From Geobacteraceae bacterium (GTDB lineage: Bacteria > Desulfobacterota > Desulfuromonadia > Geobacterales > Geobacteraceae), in contig JAQUHN010000001.1 in NCBI GenBank assembly GCA_028683555.1, forward strand, positions 1-64,000: a stretch of DNA of 64,000 nt. Reading direction: 5' to 3'. Of the stretch, positions 8,386 to 16,897 are shown piece by piece. Position 1 is the first letter of the stretch. Every line of letters starts with the position of its first letter. A program made the translations under genes and the position numbers. The notes under the pieces are model-generated. The model saw only the letters and a list, made by a program, of their open reading frames with translations. It did not search any database and had not been told where the DNA came from.

Positions 8386-9570
8386 ATGAGCGGCTTTCGC
8401 CATAGATACGGGCTGTTTCTTCTCCTCTGTTTCATTGCTTTTGCCACATTTTTCTGCTCCTATCTGCGCATTCCGGTGCTACCGTTGTTTGCCGTTTCCC
8501 TGGGAGCCGGCCCGGCCCAAGTCGGGGTGATCAATGGAGCCTTCATGTTGGCCACGGGAATTCTGTCGATCCCGGCCGGTGTTCTTGCCGACCGGGTCGG
8601 GCCGCGTTTGCCGGCCGTGGGCGGGATTCTGGCGGCAGCACTTTCTTCTTTCCTGGTCACTCAATGCAGTACGCCGGCTCAGATGGCCTCGGCCTACCTT
8701 CTCTTTGGGGTGGGACTGGCGGCCTTTGTCCCGAGCATGCTTTCCCAAGTGGCCGACAGCTTCCCGGTGGAGAAGCTGGGGCAGGCGTATGGCTGGTACA
8801 GCACTGCCATGTATGTTGCCATAACCCTTGGGCCGGCATCCGGTGGCTACCTGGGTAAAAACTTCGGCCTGCGCCAGGTGTTCTTCCTGTCGGGCGGCTT
8901 GCTGCTACTGGTAGCGTTACTGGCATTTGCCTTTTTGCCTCGTTCTGCGGTATTGCGCAAGCGAGAACCCCGGGCACTGCTGGCGGCGAGTTTTTCCCTG
9001 TTCCGCAACCGGGCGCTCACTGCCTGTCTTCTGGCAACCTGGGGGACAGCCATGGGATTCGGTATCTTTCTTTCATTTTTGCCCCTCTATGCTTCGGGCA
9101 AAGGACTTGACCCGGCCCAGGTGGGGCTTGTTTTTGCTGCGCAGGCTCTTAGCAATGTATTTTGTCGTATTCCGGTCGGGATGGCGGCCGACCACTTTGA
9201 CCGTCGCTGGATTGTCGCCGTCGGAATGCTGCTGTTTGCCGTCGGTCTTTCCTTGCTGGGACTTTTTCAGCTTACGGCCACCCTGTCGGCCTGCGCCGGG
9301 TTGCTTGGCATCGGCATGGCCTTGACGTTTACCGCCATCGGCGCGCTCATCGCTGAATCGGTCCCGCCCTTGCAGCGGGGACTTGCCATGGGGATGTATA
9401 ACAGCACCGTGTACCTGGCGATGATGACCGGTTCGACGACCATGGGAGCCTGCGTCGGCGCAACAGGATATGCCACCGGTTTCGCTCTTGGCGGCGGAGC
9501 CGCATTGGTGGGCGCGTTCGCTTTTCTTCAGGTGATCGGAGTTCGTGCCCGTTCAGGAGTTCGGCTGTAA
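8386..9570 (+). CDS. Major facilitator superfamily transporter
   Basis: A 394-residue inner-membrane protein with about twelve hydrophobic segments. The loop 2-3 signature appears as GVLADRVGPRLPAVGG near residue 64, and a second related motif MAADHFDRRW appears in the C-terminal half near 266. Such proteins move small molecules by proton coupling, often drugs or sugars. The substrate cannot be told from sequence. The ATG at 8386 follows AAGAAAGG. It stands alone between intergenic regions. Confidence 0.88.
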   Translation: MSGFRHRYGLFLLLCFIAFATFFCSYLRIPVLPLFAVSLGAGPAQVGVINGAFMLATGILSIPAGVLADRVGPRLPAVGGILAAALSSFLVTQCSTPAQMASAYLLFGVGLAAFVPSMLSQVADSFPVEKLGQAYGWYSTAMYVAITLGPASGGYLGKNFGLRQVFFLSGGLLLLVALLAFAFLPRSAVLRKREPRALLAASFSLFRNRALTACLLATWGTAMGFGIFLSFLPLYASGKGLDPAQVGLVFAAQALSNVFCRIPVGMAADHFDRRWIVAVGMLLFAVGLSLLGLFQLTATLSACAGLLGIGMALTFTAIGALIAESVPPLQRGLAMGMYNSTVYLAMMTGSTTMGACVGATGYATGFALGGGAALVGAFAFLQVIGVRARSGVRL

Positions 9571-9658
9571 TGTTGTGCCGGGACTGTGGCGAATCGGGTG
9601 GTATACTCGTTGTGGTGTGACATGTCGAACAACTAGATGGTGACAAAGGAGGATGTGA

Positions 9659-10108
9659 ATGAAGAAGATTGTGCTTGTTTTTGTGGTCTTGCTGCTTGTT
9701 TGCGGTTCGGCGATTGCCGGAGGAGGCCTCACCGTTTTTCTCGACAACCTGAATGTTCAGGCCCAAGCAGACCTGCCGGGGTTCTCAGCCCGGATAAGTG
9801 CCCAGTTCGGCGTCCCTCTGCCGCAGGTCCAGACGGTTCTCGGCACAGTGGCCGTGCCTGCCGATGCTTTCATGGTCTTCCAGCTAGGTCAGATGGCCAA
9901 CAGAACGCCTGACGCGGTTCTTGCCACCTACCGGGCAAACAGGGGCAGAGGCTGGGGCGTGATCGCCAAAAACCTCGGCATCAAGCCTGGTTCGGCGGAG
10001 TTTCACGCATTGAAGCGGGGCGATTTGGTGCTTGCCGGCGGTCCGAACGTCGGGCCGGGAGCGGGGAAAAGTAAAGGAAAATCAAAGGGAAAGGGGCGCA
10101 ACAAGTAG
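9659..10108 (+). CDS. Exported hypothetical protein with basic tail
   Basis: 149 residues with a clear cleavable signal peptide (MKKIVLVFVVLLLVCGSAIAG, probable cut after AIA). The mature part has a short conserved-looking core with GVPLPQVQTVL and WGVIAKNLGIKPGS. It ends in a lysine/glycine repeat (GKSKGKSKGKG). The ATG has AAAGGAGG at about 9646-9653. I know no function. The family appears to be periplasmic or surface exposed, and the basic tail might bind nucleic acid or polysaccharide, which is only a guess. Confidence 0.75.
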   Translation: MKKIVLVFVVLLLVCGSAIAGGGLTVFLDNLNVQAQADLPGFSARISAQFGVPLPQVQTVLGTVAVPADAFMVFQLGQMANRTPDAVLATYRANRGRGWGVIAKNLGIKPGSAEFHALKRGDLVLAGGPNVGPGAGKSKGKSKGKGRNK

Positions 10109-10167
10109 CAGAACCTTGCCCTGCAAGCGGGACAAAAACCAGCTGTCATCTGTCGCGCCATTTCCAG

Positions 10168-10611
10168 CTATTCTTCGGCGTAACGCACGTCAATGACTTC
10201 CAGCACTTCTTTCTGGACCAGGTCGAGCAGGAATGAAACCATGGCAGGATCAAGAATTCCCGAGGGTCCGAGGATGTGAGCCAGCTGGTAGTAGGTGTTT
10301 CCCTCGTTGATGACAATCCTGCCGTAAAAGGGTTCTTCACGAAGGTAAAACTCGTAGGAAATATCGGCGACATTGGCAAGTATCTCCACATCATCGGGGC
10401 ATTCGATCTGCATGTCGACCATGAAGAAGAGACTGTTGTCCTTGTGCAGAACGCCGACGGTCAGATCCTGTTCCTCCTCCGCGATATCGACGAAAATCGA
10501 GTAGTCGATGTAATTCTGTTCGACTTCTCTTGCCTGAATAAATCGCCGGGTAAGCTCTTCCTTGACCAGGGTTATCGGGCTTTTGCCAATTCCTTCCCAT
10601 GCATAGGGCAT
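10168..10611 (-). CDS. Hypothetical YbjN/secretion-chaperone-like protein
   Basis: A 147-residue acidic cytoplasmic protein. The alternation of helices and strands resembles the YbjN or type III chaperone-like fold: DYSIFVDIAEEEQDLTVGV, FFMVDMQIECPDD, ILANVADISYEFYL, and a final helix with LLDLVQKEVLEVIDV. This is a fold-level impression and not a firm family call. The start ATG is at 10611 with GGAAAGGAG upstream. No functional partner is adjacent. Confidence 0.65.
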   Translation of the reverse strand: MPYAWEGIGKSPITLVKEELTRRFIQAREVEQNYIDYSIFVDIAEEEQDLTVGVLHKDNSLFFMVDMQIECPDDVEILANVADISYEFYLREEPFYGRIVINEGNTYYQLAHILGPSGILDPAMVSFLLDLVQKEVLEVIDVRYAEE

Positions 10612-11031
10612 CCGGTTGTGGTCTCCTTTCCCTGTTTAGCTGTGCCCCGAAGGCTTGGTGCTTGTCTTTTTTTGCGGATCGTTGGTGCAACTGCTTTTCT
10701 GCCTGGATGGTTATAATAGTATAGGAAGGAAAACTTGAAAAGCCATCTGTTTTCGATATGCCGGAATTAAATCTTACACCGGTAACTTCGGACCGATCCT
10801 CTGATGCGACTTTTCCCTTATGCTCTATTGCCTTGTTGCGTCTCTGTAAAGTGTTCGGCAGAAACAATGTTCAGAAATGCTGTAAATAGTTAATTTCAGG
10901 TATTTGGTGCACAATTTCAAAAATCGGACACGTTATTCCTTCGTAGATTGAGTTTCGCATCTGTGGTGACAAACGGGACAATGATTTTGCGGCAAGTGAT
11001 GAAGGTTGTTAAAAATCGGTGCGGGGTTACA
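10612..11031. other. Divergent intergenic region
   Basis: About 420 bases between two divergent genes. The centre is AT-rich and has several -10-like stretches (for example TATAATAGTATAGG near 10711-10724). I found no operator, riboswitch or small gene that I can support. Confidence 0.4.
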
Positions 11032-11664
11032 ATGCTTATTGAAACGATTCCGGCCGGTCCATTGAAGGCCAACTGTTACGTAATTGGCTGCACAGAGACC
11101 GGCGAAGGTGCGGTCATTGACGCCGGCGGCGATGCGGAAAAGATCCTGGCCAGGCTGAAAGCCCTCGGTCTGTCGTTGCGGTATATTCTCAATACTCATG
11201 GGCACTTCGACCATGTCAGCGCCAACAGGGCGCTCCATGATGCGACCGGTGCCGAACTGTGTATTCATGAACATGAGATGTATTTTTCTTGTTCGGCGGC
11301 TGCCGCTGGCAGAGACTTCGGGGTGGCGGCGGAGGATTCCCCTCCGCCCAATCGTTTCCTGGAGGACGGCATGCGACTGTGCCTTGGCCGGTATGTCCTT
11401 CAGGTAATTTACACGCCGGGTCATTCGCTTGGAGGGTGCTGTTTCTGGTGCGAAAGTGAAGGGCTGGTGTTCACCGGCGACACACTTTTCAACGGTTCCA
11501 TTGGCAGGGTCGATCTGCCGGGCGGTTCCCTGCACGCGCTACAGCGTTCGATCAGGGAGCGCCTCTTTGTGCTTGGCGACAGCACTCGAGTTTTTCCCGG
11601 GCACGGTACCGCCAGCAGCATCGGCCGTGAACGACTCGCCAATCCCCATGTGCCTCGTGGCTAA
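11032..11664 (+). CDS. Glyoxalase II-like metallo-beta-lactamase fold hydrolase
   Basis: 210 residues of the metallo-beta-lactamase fold. The metal site is seen as NTHGHFDH near residue 56, then TPGHSLGG near 130, GDTLF near 151 and FPGHG near 192. This is the HxHxDH...H...D...H order of glyoxalase II-like hydrolases. The protein opens with the common GPLKANCYVIGC segment. Such enzymes hydrolyse thioesters such as S-lactoylglutathione, but many bacterial relatives have other thioester or persulfide substrates. I chose the ATG at 11032 because the family sequence begins there; no strong ribosome site is present. Confidence 0.85.
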   Translation: MLIETIPAGPLKANCYVIGCTETGEGAVIDAGGDAEKILARLKALGLSLRYILNTHGHFDHVSANRALHDATGAELCIHEHEMYFSCSAAAAGRDFGVAAEDSPPPNRFLEDGMRLCLGRYVLQVIYTPGHSLGGCCFWCESEGLVFTGDTLFNGSIGRVDLPGGSLHALQRSIRERLFVLGDSTRVFPGHGTASSIGRERLANPHVPRG

Positions 11665-11706
11665 CGAGGAGGTTTTTCTGTTTTTGACCGATAAACCCTT
11701 GACCGG

Positions 11707-12084
11707 TTACTGGACGCTTTTTACTGCTTCATTGGAAAAAGAGCTTTCGTTTCCTGCTGCATCATAACAGGTGACGGCAAAGTAATACGTGCCTGGCGCA
11801 AGCCCGCTGATGGTACAGGATGTCCGTGTTCCGCTATCAAACACCTTGCCATAGTATCCAGGCGTGGTTCCATAATGCACTTTATATCCAGCGACGCTGG
11901 GCAGTGGCATTCCTTCGCTGGTTAGGGGCGCGTCCCAGGCAAGCGTTACGGAGCCGGCGGTGGTAGTGCCGGAGGTCGTATCGCTCCCGCCAAAAATGCC
12001 ACCTCCTCCGGAACTGCCGCCGCAACCTGCAACAGACAACAGCAAAAACAATGACAGGGCTGCGGCGAAATGAAATTTCTGCAT
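11707..12084 (-). CDS. Small lipoprotein with a fibronectin type III-like domain
   Basis: 125 residues. The lipoprotein signal peptide ends in the lipobox S-V-A-G-C at about residue 21, so the protein would be anchored by lipid on the membrane facing the periplasm or on the cell surface. A Gly/Ser/Thr-rich linker leads to one FnIII-like domain (about 45-125) with VTLAWDAP, VAGYKVHYGT and AVTCYDAAGNESSFSNE. Domains of this type often accompany extracellular cytochromes and polysaccharide-related proteins in Geobacter relatives. The start has GGAGGTAA. The gene is controlled by the riboswitch and terminator just upstream at 12131-12250. Confidence 0.85.
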   Translation of the reverse strand: MQKFHFAAALSLFLLLSVAGCGGSSGGGGIFGGSDTTSGTTTAGSVTLAWDAPLTSEGMPLPSVAGYKVHYGTTPGYYGKVFDSGTRTSCTISGLAPGTYYFAVTCYDAAGNESSFSNEAVKSVQ

Positions 12085-12130
12085 ATCGAGTTACCTCCAT
12101 TTTTTGTCTGAAGACCTGTGCCCAAGGCGC

Positions 12131-12177
12131 AAAAAAAGCCGGGCGGAATATCTGAGTGATATTTCGGCGACCCGGCT
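12131..12177 (-). terminator. Riboswitch-associated intrinsic terminator
   Basis: On the minus strand AGCCGGG pairs with CCCGGCT, and the stem continues inward through CGAAATATC with GATATTCCG (one mismatch). Seven T residues follow. The left arm belongs to the 3' side of the riboswitch aptamer, so aptamer folding and terminator folding should exclude each other. That predicts that ligand turns the gene on. Confidence 0.85.
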
Positions 12178-12250
12178 GTCTCGATGAGACCCTATAGGCT
12201 TTCCGTCCCATCCTCACGGATGGTTTAGTAGTATCGTTTATCCTAGATAC
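12162..12250 (-). promoter_or_regulatory. GEMM-Ib riboswitch, predicted cyclic GMP-AMP class
   Basis: Read on the minus strand, the sequence has the GEMM-I layout: CTACTAAACC, a CATCC-GTGA-GGATG hairpin with GNRA tetraloop, GGGACGGAAAGCC, a second hairpin around GGTCTCATCGAGAC, then AGCCGGGTCGCC. Aligned on AAACC, the position equivalent to G20 of the Vibrio Vc2 aptamer is A. From published work, A20 in Geobacter GEMM-I RNAs marks the 3',3'-cyclic GMP-AMP-preferring subclass. The core closely resembles, from memory, the Geobacter cGAMP aptamer whose crystal structure is known. It lies between a promoter (12282-12310) and a terminator, and controls the lipoprotein gene. Confidence 0.88.
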
Positions 12251-12281
12251 ATCTCTAGACAATTGGTTGTTTTAAGCGTAA

Positions 12282-12310
12282 TTTTTACACCTGGATCAAA
12301 AAACTGTCAA
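12282..12310 (-). promoter_or_regulatory. Promoter of the riboswitch transcript
   Basis: On the minus strand TTGACA (12305-12310) and TAAAAA (12282-12287) are separated by 17 bases. Transcription should start near 12275, about 25 bases before the aptamer. Confidence 0.65.
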
Positions 12311-12637
12311 CAGTAAATCCCAAATTAATAACAAAATTACAACATGTCGGCGGGTCAGCGGGTGCGGTTATTGCCATTTAGAAAAAGATGACCGAAGCAT
12401 CTGGTTCAAAATTCGGATGTTGAGATAGTTGCTGAAACCGGTCTTTTCCCCCCCCGTTTAAGATAGAGCCGTTCATGGTCATGGCGCACCATCCTTGCGG
12501 ATTCGACCTTTCTGACGGAACATTCATGCTGGATACAAAAAACCCCTCAGCCAGTACCAGCCTGAGGGGTTTTTCGTCCTGATTAAACTCCCGGCCGGAA
12601 CTGTCCCGGGAGGAAGTGCCCAAGGCAACATGCAGCG
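12311..12637. other. Intergenic region between riboswitch promoter and cytochrome operon end
   Basis: About 325 bases. It contains the terminator at 12536-12574 and a run of C residues near 12448-12455. Nothing else is recognised. Confidence 0.5.
12536..12574. terminator. Bidirectional intrinsic terminator
   Basis: AAAACCCCTCAG at 12539-12550 pairs with CTGAGGGGTTTT at 12562-12573. A-rich and T-rich flanks make it functional in both directions. It would end the minus-strand porin-cytochrome transcript. Confidence 0.85.
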
Positions 12638-14854
12638 CTACTGTTCCGCACCATAATCCCGAGCGGCCCGGGTCCCTGCCGGTCTTGTGCCCGCCAGCGG
12701 AAGTCCGGGAGTCGGAGCGACCGCGTTATAATCTTCGTAGGCGTCTCTGAGCAACTGGATGGTGTACTTGTAGTTGTGGACTGCGGCAGAAGCGTTTGGC
12801 ACCAATGTCTGAGAGGTCGCGGCGGAGGGAAGGCCCTTGATGATGAACTGCAGGTTGAAGGCTGCCTTGTAGGCGTTCTTTCCGCCGGTGACACTGCCCC
12901 AGGTGGTGAACCGGTTTGCTGTCTCACGGAGCACGAGATCATTGAAAAAGTATGGGTAGACCAGGTCATCATAGTAAATTCCGTTATTGGCCAACAAGGC
13001 GATAAGCCTGTTCTGCAGACTCTGGATTTCGACCGCGATCGGATTTGCGATCCCGTTTCCGTCATAATCATTGGTGTCAAAGGCTGCCCGGTACGTGTTC
13101 ACATTAGGCGATGCTGCGCCTGCTGTCGAAACAGCAGGGCTGACTCCACTGATGCCGTGGCAATCGGAGGTGTTACAACTTGCGACGTTCGGTTGCCAGG
13201 AGTGGCCGCCGTTCATTGCGTCGGCGGTAGGATTCTCCATGTGGCAGGTGGTGCAGTTGGCTTCCTGGTGGGCAGCGTTAGAACTGTATGTCTTGCCGGC
13301 ATATTCATAGCCGTTGACTCCCCAGAGCATGGCGCCGGTGCCAAGGTAGTGGGGATTGGAAAATGCCTTGTTGAGATCTGCAAGCGCCACTTCCGGGGCC
13401 AGCTTGTTTTTGTAGAGGGTATAGCCGCTTTCCCGGCCCTGGTGGCAATAGATGCAGATCGTGGCGTTTTCGGTGGTAGCCGGTATCGGTGAATTGTCGA
13501 GGAACACATTGCCGGAGAAGCTCACCGCCGTGGATGCGTATCTGGTCATGACGACCGGCCGCCGGGTATTTGCCGAGTTTCCTGCCGTGTTTCGATGTGG
13601 GTCGTGGCACGTTATGCAGGTAACCGAAGCATCGCCATAGACAACCGGAGCAGACGCCGTCCCCTGCACGTCATCCTGGTGGGCGCGTGAGGTCAAGCCG
13701 TTATGGCACTTGTAGCAGGCATAGTTGTTGTTCCAGCCGCCACTGCCGTTGGACACGGCTGCATTCTGCCCCGGCTTGGCGGTTGCGCCGGTAGTGGCGA
13801 TCGCCATGTCGAAGGGGTAGATGGACTGGTGGCTGCCGGTGCCGGTCGGGTATTCCGGGTCATAAGCGGTGGGGTTGGCGGAAAATTCGCCGAACGGCGG
13901 CGCGCTTCGGTCACCATGGCCGGAATGGGTCCATTGGGTGTAGATATCGTCCTGGTGGGTAGCACCGCCGCTATTGCGGTAGGCTCCCCGGGTATGGCAG
14001 GCGGCGCATAGGGCTTCGGGGGTAACTTCATTGTTTGTGCCGACAACTTTGGTCAAGTCAGGGGTGACTTCCGTGCCCGGTGGTAGACCTGATGCGGGCA
14101 GTGCAGCACCATTTGGCTGAAAAAGGAATGCGGCGCTATTGGTTACCCCGGGGTCTCCGGGTATGCCCTGGGCGCCCGACGCCGTGACATAAAAGGCGCG
14201 GAACAACGGGTAGGCGGCCAGTGAGGTTCGTTGGGCGATGGCTACTTTCAGTTCCGGCTGGTGGCCGTCATGGCACGATGCGCAGGAAACAACCGGTTTC
14301 GGCAGGGCCGTGAGGCTCGGTTTCACCAGGTTGCCGTCGGCGTCGAAGGTGAAGCGTTGGTTCGGGTTGTGGCAGACGGAGCACTCCTGGATATGTTGGC
14401 CGGTGCTGACGGGCGTGGCAATCTGGGAAAAGGTTGAATTCGGCACATTGTTCGCATTGCCGTGGTCTGTTGCATTGAATTCGGCCAGTGCCTTGTCGGC
14501 GGTACCGCCGTTGATGGTTGAGTGGCAGGCGGTGCACTGGGCCGCTTGCGGGTTCGGATAGGGAATCGGGCCGACCCCGAAATGGTTCCCGCCATTACCG
14601 TGGCAGTCTTCACACTGTACCTGGCCGTCTGTCGTGTGGGTTGTGCCCTGCCAGGCAGTAACAATGGTGTTTCCGGTAATGTCTATCGGTAAAATACTCG
14701 TATGGCAGCTGATGCAGGTATCCGAACCTACCGGGCTCGGTCCAGCGACCGGAAAGAGAACACCTTCCTTTTTCCCCGAGCCGCAACCGCCGAGCAGGGC
14801 GGCAAGCAGGAATGAAAGAAGTGCTACAAAGCTCAGAATTCTGTTCCTCTGCAT
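12638..14854 (-). CDS. Outer-surface multiheme c-type cytochrome lipoprotein
   Basis: 738 residues. The lipoprotein signal peptide has lipobox L-G-G-C at about residue 24, so the protein should be lipid anchored at the outer membrane. I count ten CxxCH heme sites (CISCH, CEDCH, CTACH, CSVCH, CASCH, CAACH, CYKCH, CITCH, CIYCH, CTTCH) plus one C-x4-CH site (CNTSDCH) near residue 570. The last ~150 residues have no heme motif. It is the third gene after a porin and a periplasmic-type cytochrome, the same order as the Geobacter OmbB-OmaB-OmcB conduit. I infer that it is the outer-face electron carrier. It is not necessarily an OmcB ortholog. The start at 14854 has AGGAGG upstream; the longer frame from 14908 has no signal peptide at its N-terminus. 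Confidence 0.9.
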   Translation of the reverse strand: MQRNRILSFVALLSFLLAALLGGCGSGKKEGVLFPVAGPSPVGSDTCISCHTSILPIDITGNTIVTAWQGTTHTTDGQVQCEDCHGNGGNHFGVGPIPYPNPQAAQCTACHSTINGGTADKALAEFNATDHGNANNVPNSTFSQIATPVSTGQHIQECSVCHNPNQRFTFDADGNLVKPSLTALPKPVVSCASCHDGHQPELKVAIAQRTSLAAYPLFRAFYVTASGAQGIPGDPGVTNSAAFLFQPNGAALPASGLPPGTEVTPDLTKVVGTNNEVTPEALCAACHTRGAYRNSGGATHQDDIYTQWTHSGHGDRSAPPFGEFSANPTAYDPEYPTGTGSHQSIYPFDMAIATTGATAKPGQNAAVSNGSGGWNNNYACYKCHNGLTSRAHQDDVQGTASAPVVYGDASVTCITCHDPHRNTAGNSANTRRPVVMTRYASTAVSFSGNVFLDNSPIPATTENATICIYCHQGRESGYTLYKNKLAPEVALADLNKAFSNPHYLGTGAMLWGVNGYEYAGKTYSSNAAHQEANCTTCHMENPTADAMNGGHSWQPNVASCNTSDCHGISGVSPAVSTAGAASPNVNTYRAAFDTNDYDGNGIANPIAVEIQSLQNRLIALLANNGIYYDDLVYPYFFNDLVLRETANRFTTWGSVTGGKNAYKAAFNLQFIIKGLPSAATSQTLVPNASAAVHNYKYTIQLLRDAYEDYNAVAPTPGLPLAGTRPAGTRAARDYGAEQ

Positions 14855-14880
14855 AGAAACCTCCTTCTCTCCCGGTATGT

Positions 14881-15657
14881 TCAGTAGGTGTTGTGACATT
14901 GTCTGCATGTCCTGCCGTCACTCTTGCTACGGTAGTTCCCTTTCACCGAGCCCCAGTCCCTGGGATGCGGACTGACCTTCAGGCCTTGTCGGGCGCTGTG
15001 ACACTTCATGCAGACATCACCATCACTGTGGCAGCTTTGGCAGGACTGGAGATTCCTGCGTGCCTCGGCGGCGTGGTCTGCCGACCACCTGTGGGACGGC
15101 AGAAGTCCGCCTGGATGGCATGTCTGGCACTGGCTCGGATTGAAGATGGCATGATTCGGCCCGACGTCGCTCAGTTTAATGTCCCTGAATTGACGCCGGT
15201 GGGACTGGAACTGGAGATCCTGTCCCCGGAATTTCGAATGGCACTGGGAACAGTATTTCTGGTCATGGCAACGGGTACAGGTCTGCGGGTTGTCAAGTGA
15301 TTTAAGGGGATGAATTTCGAGCCAGTCGGTGCGGTGGCTTTTCGGCGTGTAATCCCGCTTGTAGTTGCGGGTTGAAAGGTCCGTATCGATTCCTCCACCG
15401 CTATGACAGTCGAGGCAAAATGCCTGGTCGTGGCATTCGGCGCAATTGCTGGTGCCTTTGCCGGCTGCAACGCGATGCCCACGAAGCCAGTCGGCATCGT
15501 GATTCAGAGCCACTCCTTCGCCTTTGTGGCATTCATTGCATTCCTTGATGGAAAGAGATGAATACTCCTTGTGCGGCTCCTTTTTCTGCGCAACAGCCAG
15601 TTGCACGCAGAAAGCGGAAAGTGCCACGAAGAGGAAAAGGAAAAACCATTTCTTCAC
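14881..15657 (-). CDS. Exported nine-heme c-type cytochrome
   Basis: 258 residues from a GTG start at 15657 (AAAGGGGG upstream), beginning VKKWFFLFLFVALSAF with a probable cut after AVA-Q. I count nine CxxCH motifs: CNECH, CAECH, CLDCH, CTRCH, CSQCH, CQTCH, CQSCH, CMKCH and CRQCH. Many are paired a few residues apart, and histidines suitable as distal ligands are spread between them. It lies 25 bases after the porin gene and 26 before the surface cytochrome. By analogy with porin-cytochrome complexes it should sit at the periplasmic side of the porin and pass electrons outward. OmaB-type proteins have eight hemes, so this one has one more. Confidence 0.9.
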   Translation of the reverse strand: MKKWFFLFLFVALSAFCVQLAVAQKKEPHKEYSSLSIKECNECHKGEGVALNHDADWLRGHRVAAGKGTSNCAECHDQAFCLDCHSGGGIDTDLSTRNYKRDYTPKSHRTDWLEIHPLKSLDNPQTCTRCHDQKYCSQCHSKFRGQDLQFQSHRRQFRDIKLSDVGPNHAIFNPSQCQTCHPGGLLPSHRWSADHAAEARRNLQSCQSCHSDGDVCMKCHSARQGLKVSPHPRDWGSVKGNYRSKSDGRTCRQCHNTY

Positions 15658-15682
15658 GGGAGTACCCCCTTTCAACAGCCTG

Positions 15683-16897
15683 CTAGAAATTGTAATCAAG
15701 GATAAAGCGTCCTTGCATATCGTTGTTGTAGGTATTGTTTATGTTATCTTCGATCTGGAGAGATGCGCGGATGTTTTTGGAAAATTTGTAGCTCCCTCCT
15801 ACCCAGTATCGCTGGGCGCTTTCATCGCCGGTTATGGCATCCCACTGGTACACATCATAGGCAATCCCTCCGGCCAGCCGGAGTTTTTGGTCCACGTCGT
15901 ACTGCACATCGATGGTTCCGCCGTCCATGTCACCCGGATAACCCTGGCGCTTGTCATAGGAGAGCTCGATGGAGAGGGCGTCGAGCGGCCGGAGCCTGCA
16001 GCCGATTTCGTAAAGGTTTGCGGAGCCATCATCACCGTATTCCTGACGGCTGTAGCCGACATGAACGGAGATCATGTCGTTGATGGTGTAGTCGCCCCGT
16101 ATGACACCTTCCTGGTAGCGGTTCACGGCAAAGACCGAATAGATCGAGGTTGCATCGAATGTCGGATAACTTTGGTACCACTCGCCGGTCAGAACGAGGT
16201 CGGCAGTGGGGAAGTATTTTACCCCGGCCAGCACCTCGTTGAATACCTCGGCCGTCAGGTCATACCTGACGTCGGAATAGAGCTTGATGTTCTGGAAAAG
16301 GTATTGCTTGAAAGAGGCGCCGATGATGTCGCGGGCCACGTCACCCTGGTCCCATTTGCGAAACCAGCTCACCTCCAGGTCGGTATTTCGGAACCCTGCC
16401 AGATATGCTGCCATGCCTAGGGCATAATCGCCACTGTGGCCCATTTCACCGTTAAGACCAAATACAACGTTGCGGCCACCGAAAACGGTAAAGCCCACCG
16501 GCCCGGTATTCTTCAGGGTAAGTTGGGCGCCATCGACAATTGCCGTGCCGGCGGATACGTTGACGAATTGCCGACCCAGCCTGATGTCCAGCTTGTCGAA
16601 GAGCCCGCGGTATTCGCCGTAAAGATAGTACAGCCGACCATTGACTCCGTCACCATTGTTCAGGTCAGCCGTGCCCCGGCCATAGCCATAAATGGAAAAC
16701 TTGCCGGCAGTGTCGATATCGGTGATGGCGAAACGGAGATATTGGGCCAGTTCTACCTGCCGGCCGTTATAGTAGTCGTTGAACCAGAGAAGCTGCGAGG
16801 AACTTGTGCCGTGGAATTCAACGGACCAAGCGGTTGCGGTCAAGAACAGGAACAGGGACAGGGACAGCAACAGCCGCGGAACCCATATTTCTCCCAT
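15683..16897 (-). CDS. Outer-membrane porin of a porin-cytochrome complex
   Basis: 404 residues with a signal peptide (ending near AWS-VEF). The body is made of alternating amphipathic strands with many aromatic girdle residues and ends in aromatic Phe (DYNF), as outer-membrane beta-barrels do. About 20 strands are plausible from the pattern. It contains no CxxCH. It is the first gene of an operon whose other two members are multiheme cytochromes, so I infer that it is the barrel that lets them meet across the outer membrane. Its ATG follows GGGAGGG. An inverted-repeat element (16917-17000) occupies the leader. Confidence 0.87.
   Translation of the reverse strand: MGEIWVPRLLLSLSLFLFLTATAWSVEFHGTSSSQLLWFNDYYNGRQVELAQYLRFAITDIDTAGKFSIYGYGRGTADLNNGDGVNGRLYYLYGEYRGLFDKLDIRLGRQFVNVSAGTAIVDGAQLTLKNTGPVGFTVFGGRNVVFGLNGEMGHSGDYALGMAAYLAGFRNTDLEVSWFRKWDQGDVARDIIGASFKQYLFQNIKLYSDVRYDLTAEVFNEVLAGVKYFPTADLVLTGEWYQSYPTFDATSIYSVFAVNRYQEGVIRGDYTINDMISVHVGYSRQEYGDDGSANLYEIGCRLRPLDALSIELSYDKRQGYPGDMDGGTIDVQYDVDQKLRLAGGIAYDVYQWDAITGDESAQRYWVGGSYKFSKNIRASLQIEDNINNTYNNDMQGRFILDYNF

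Noticed and set aside
8098-8403. 101-residue minus-strand frame before the MFS gene
   Set aside because: It lacks a well-placed ribosome site, overlaps the MFS start and has no recognisable domain. A shorter start at 8316 (72 residues) is not better supported.
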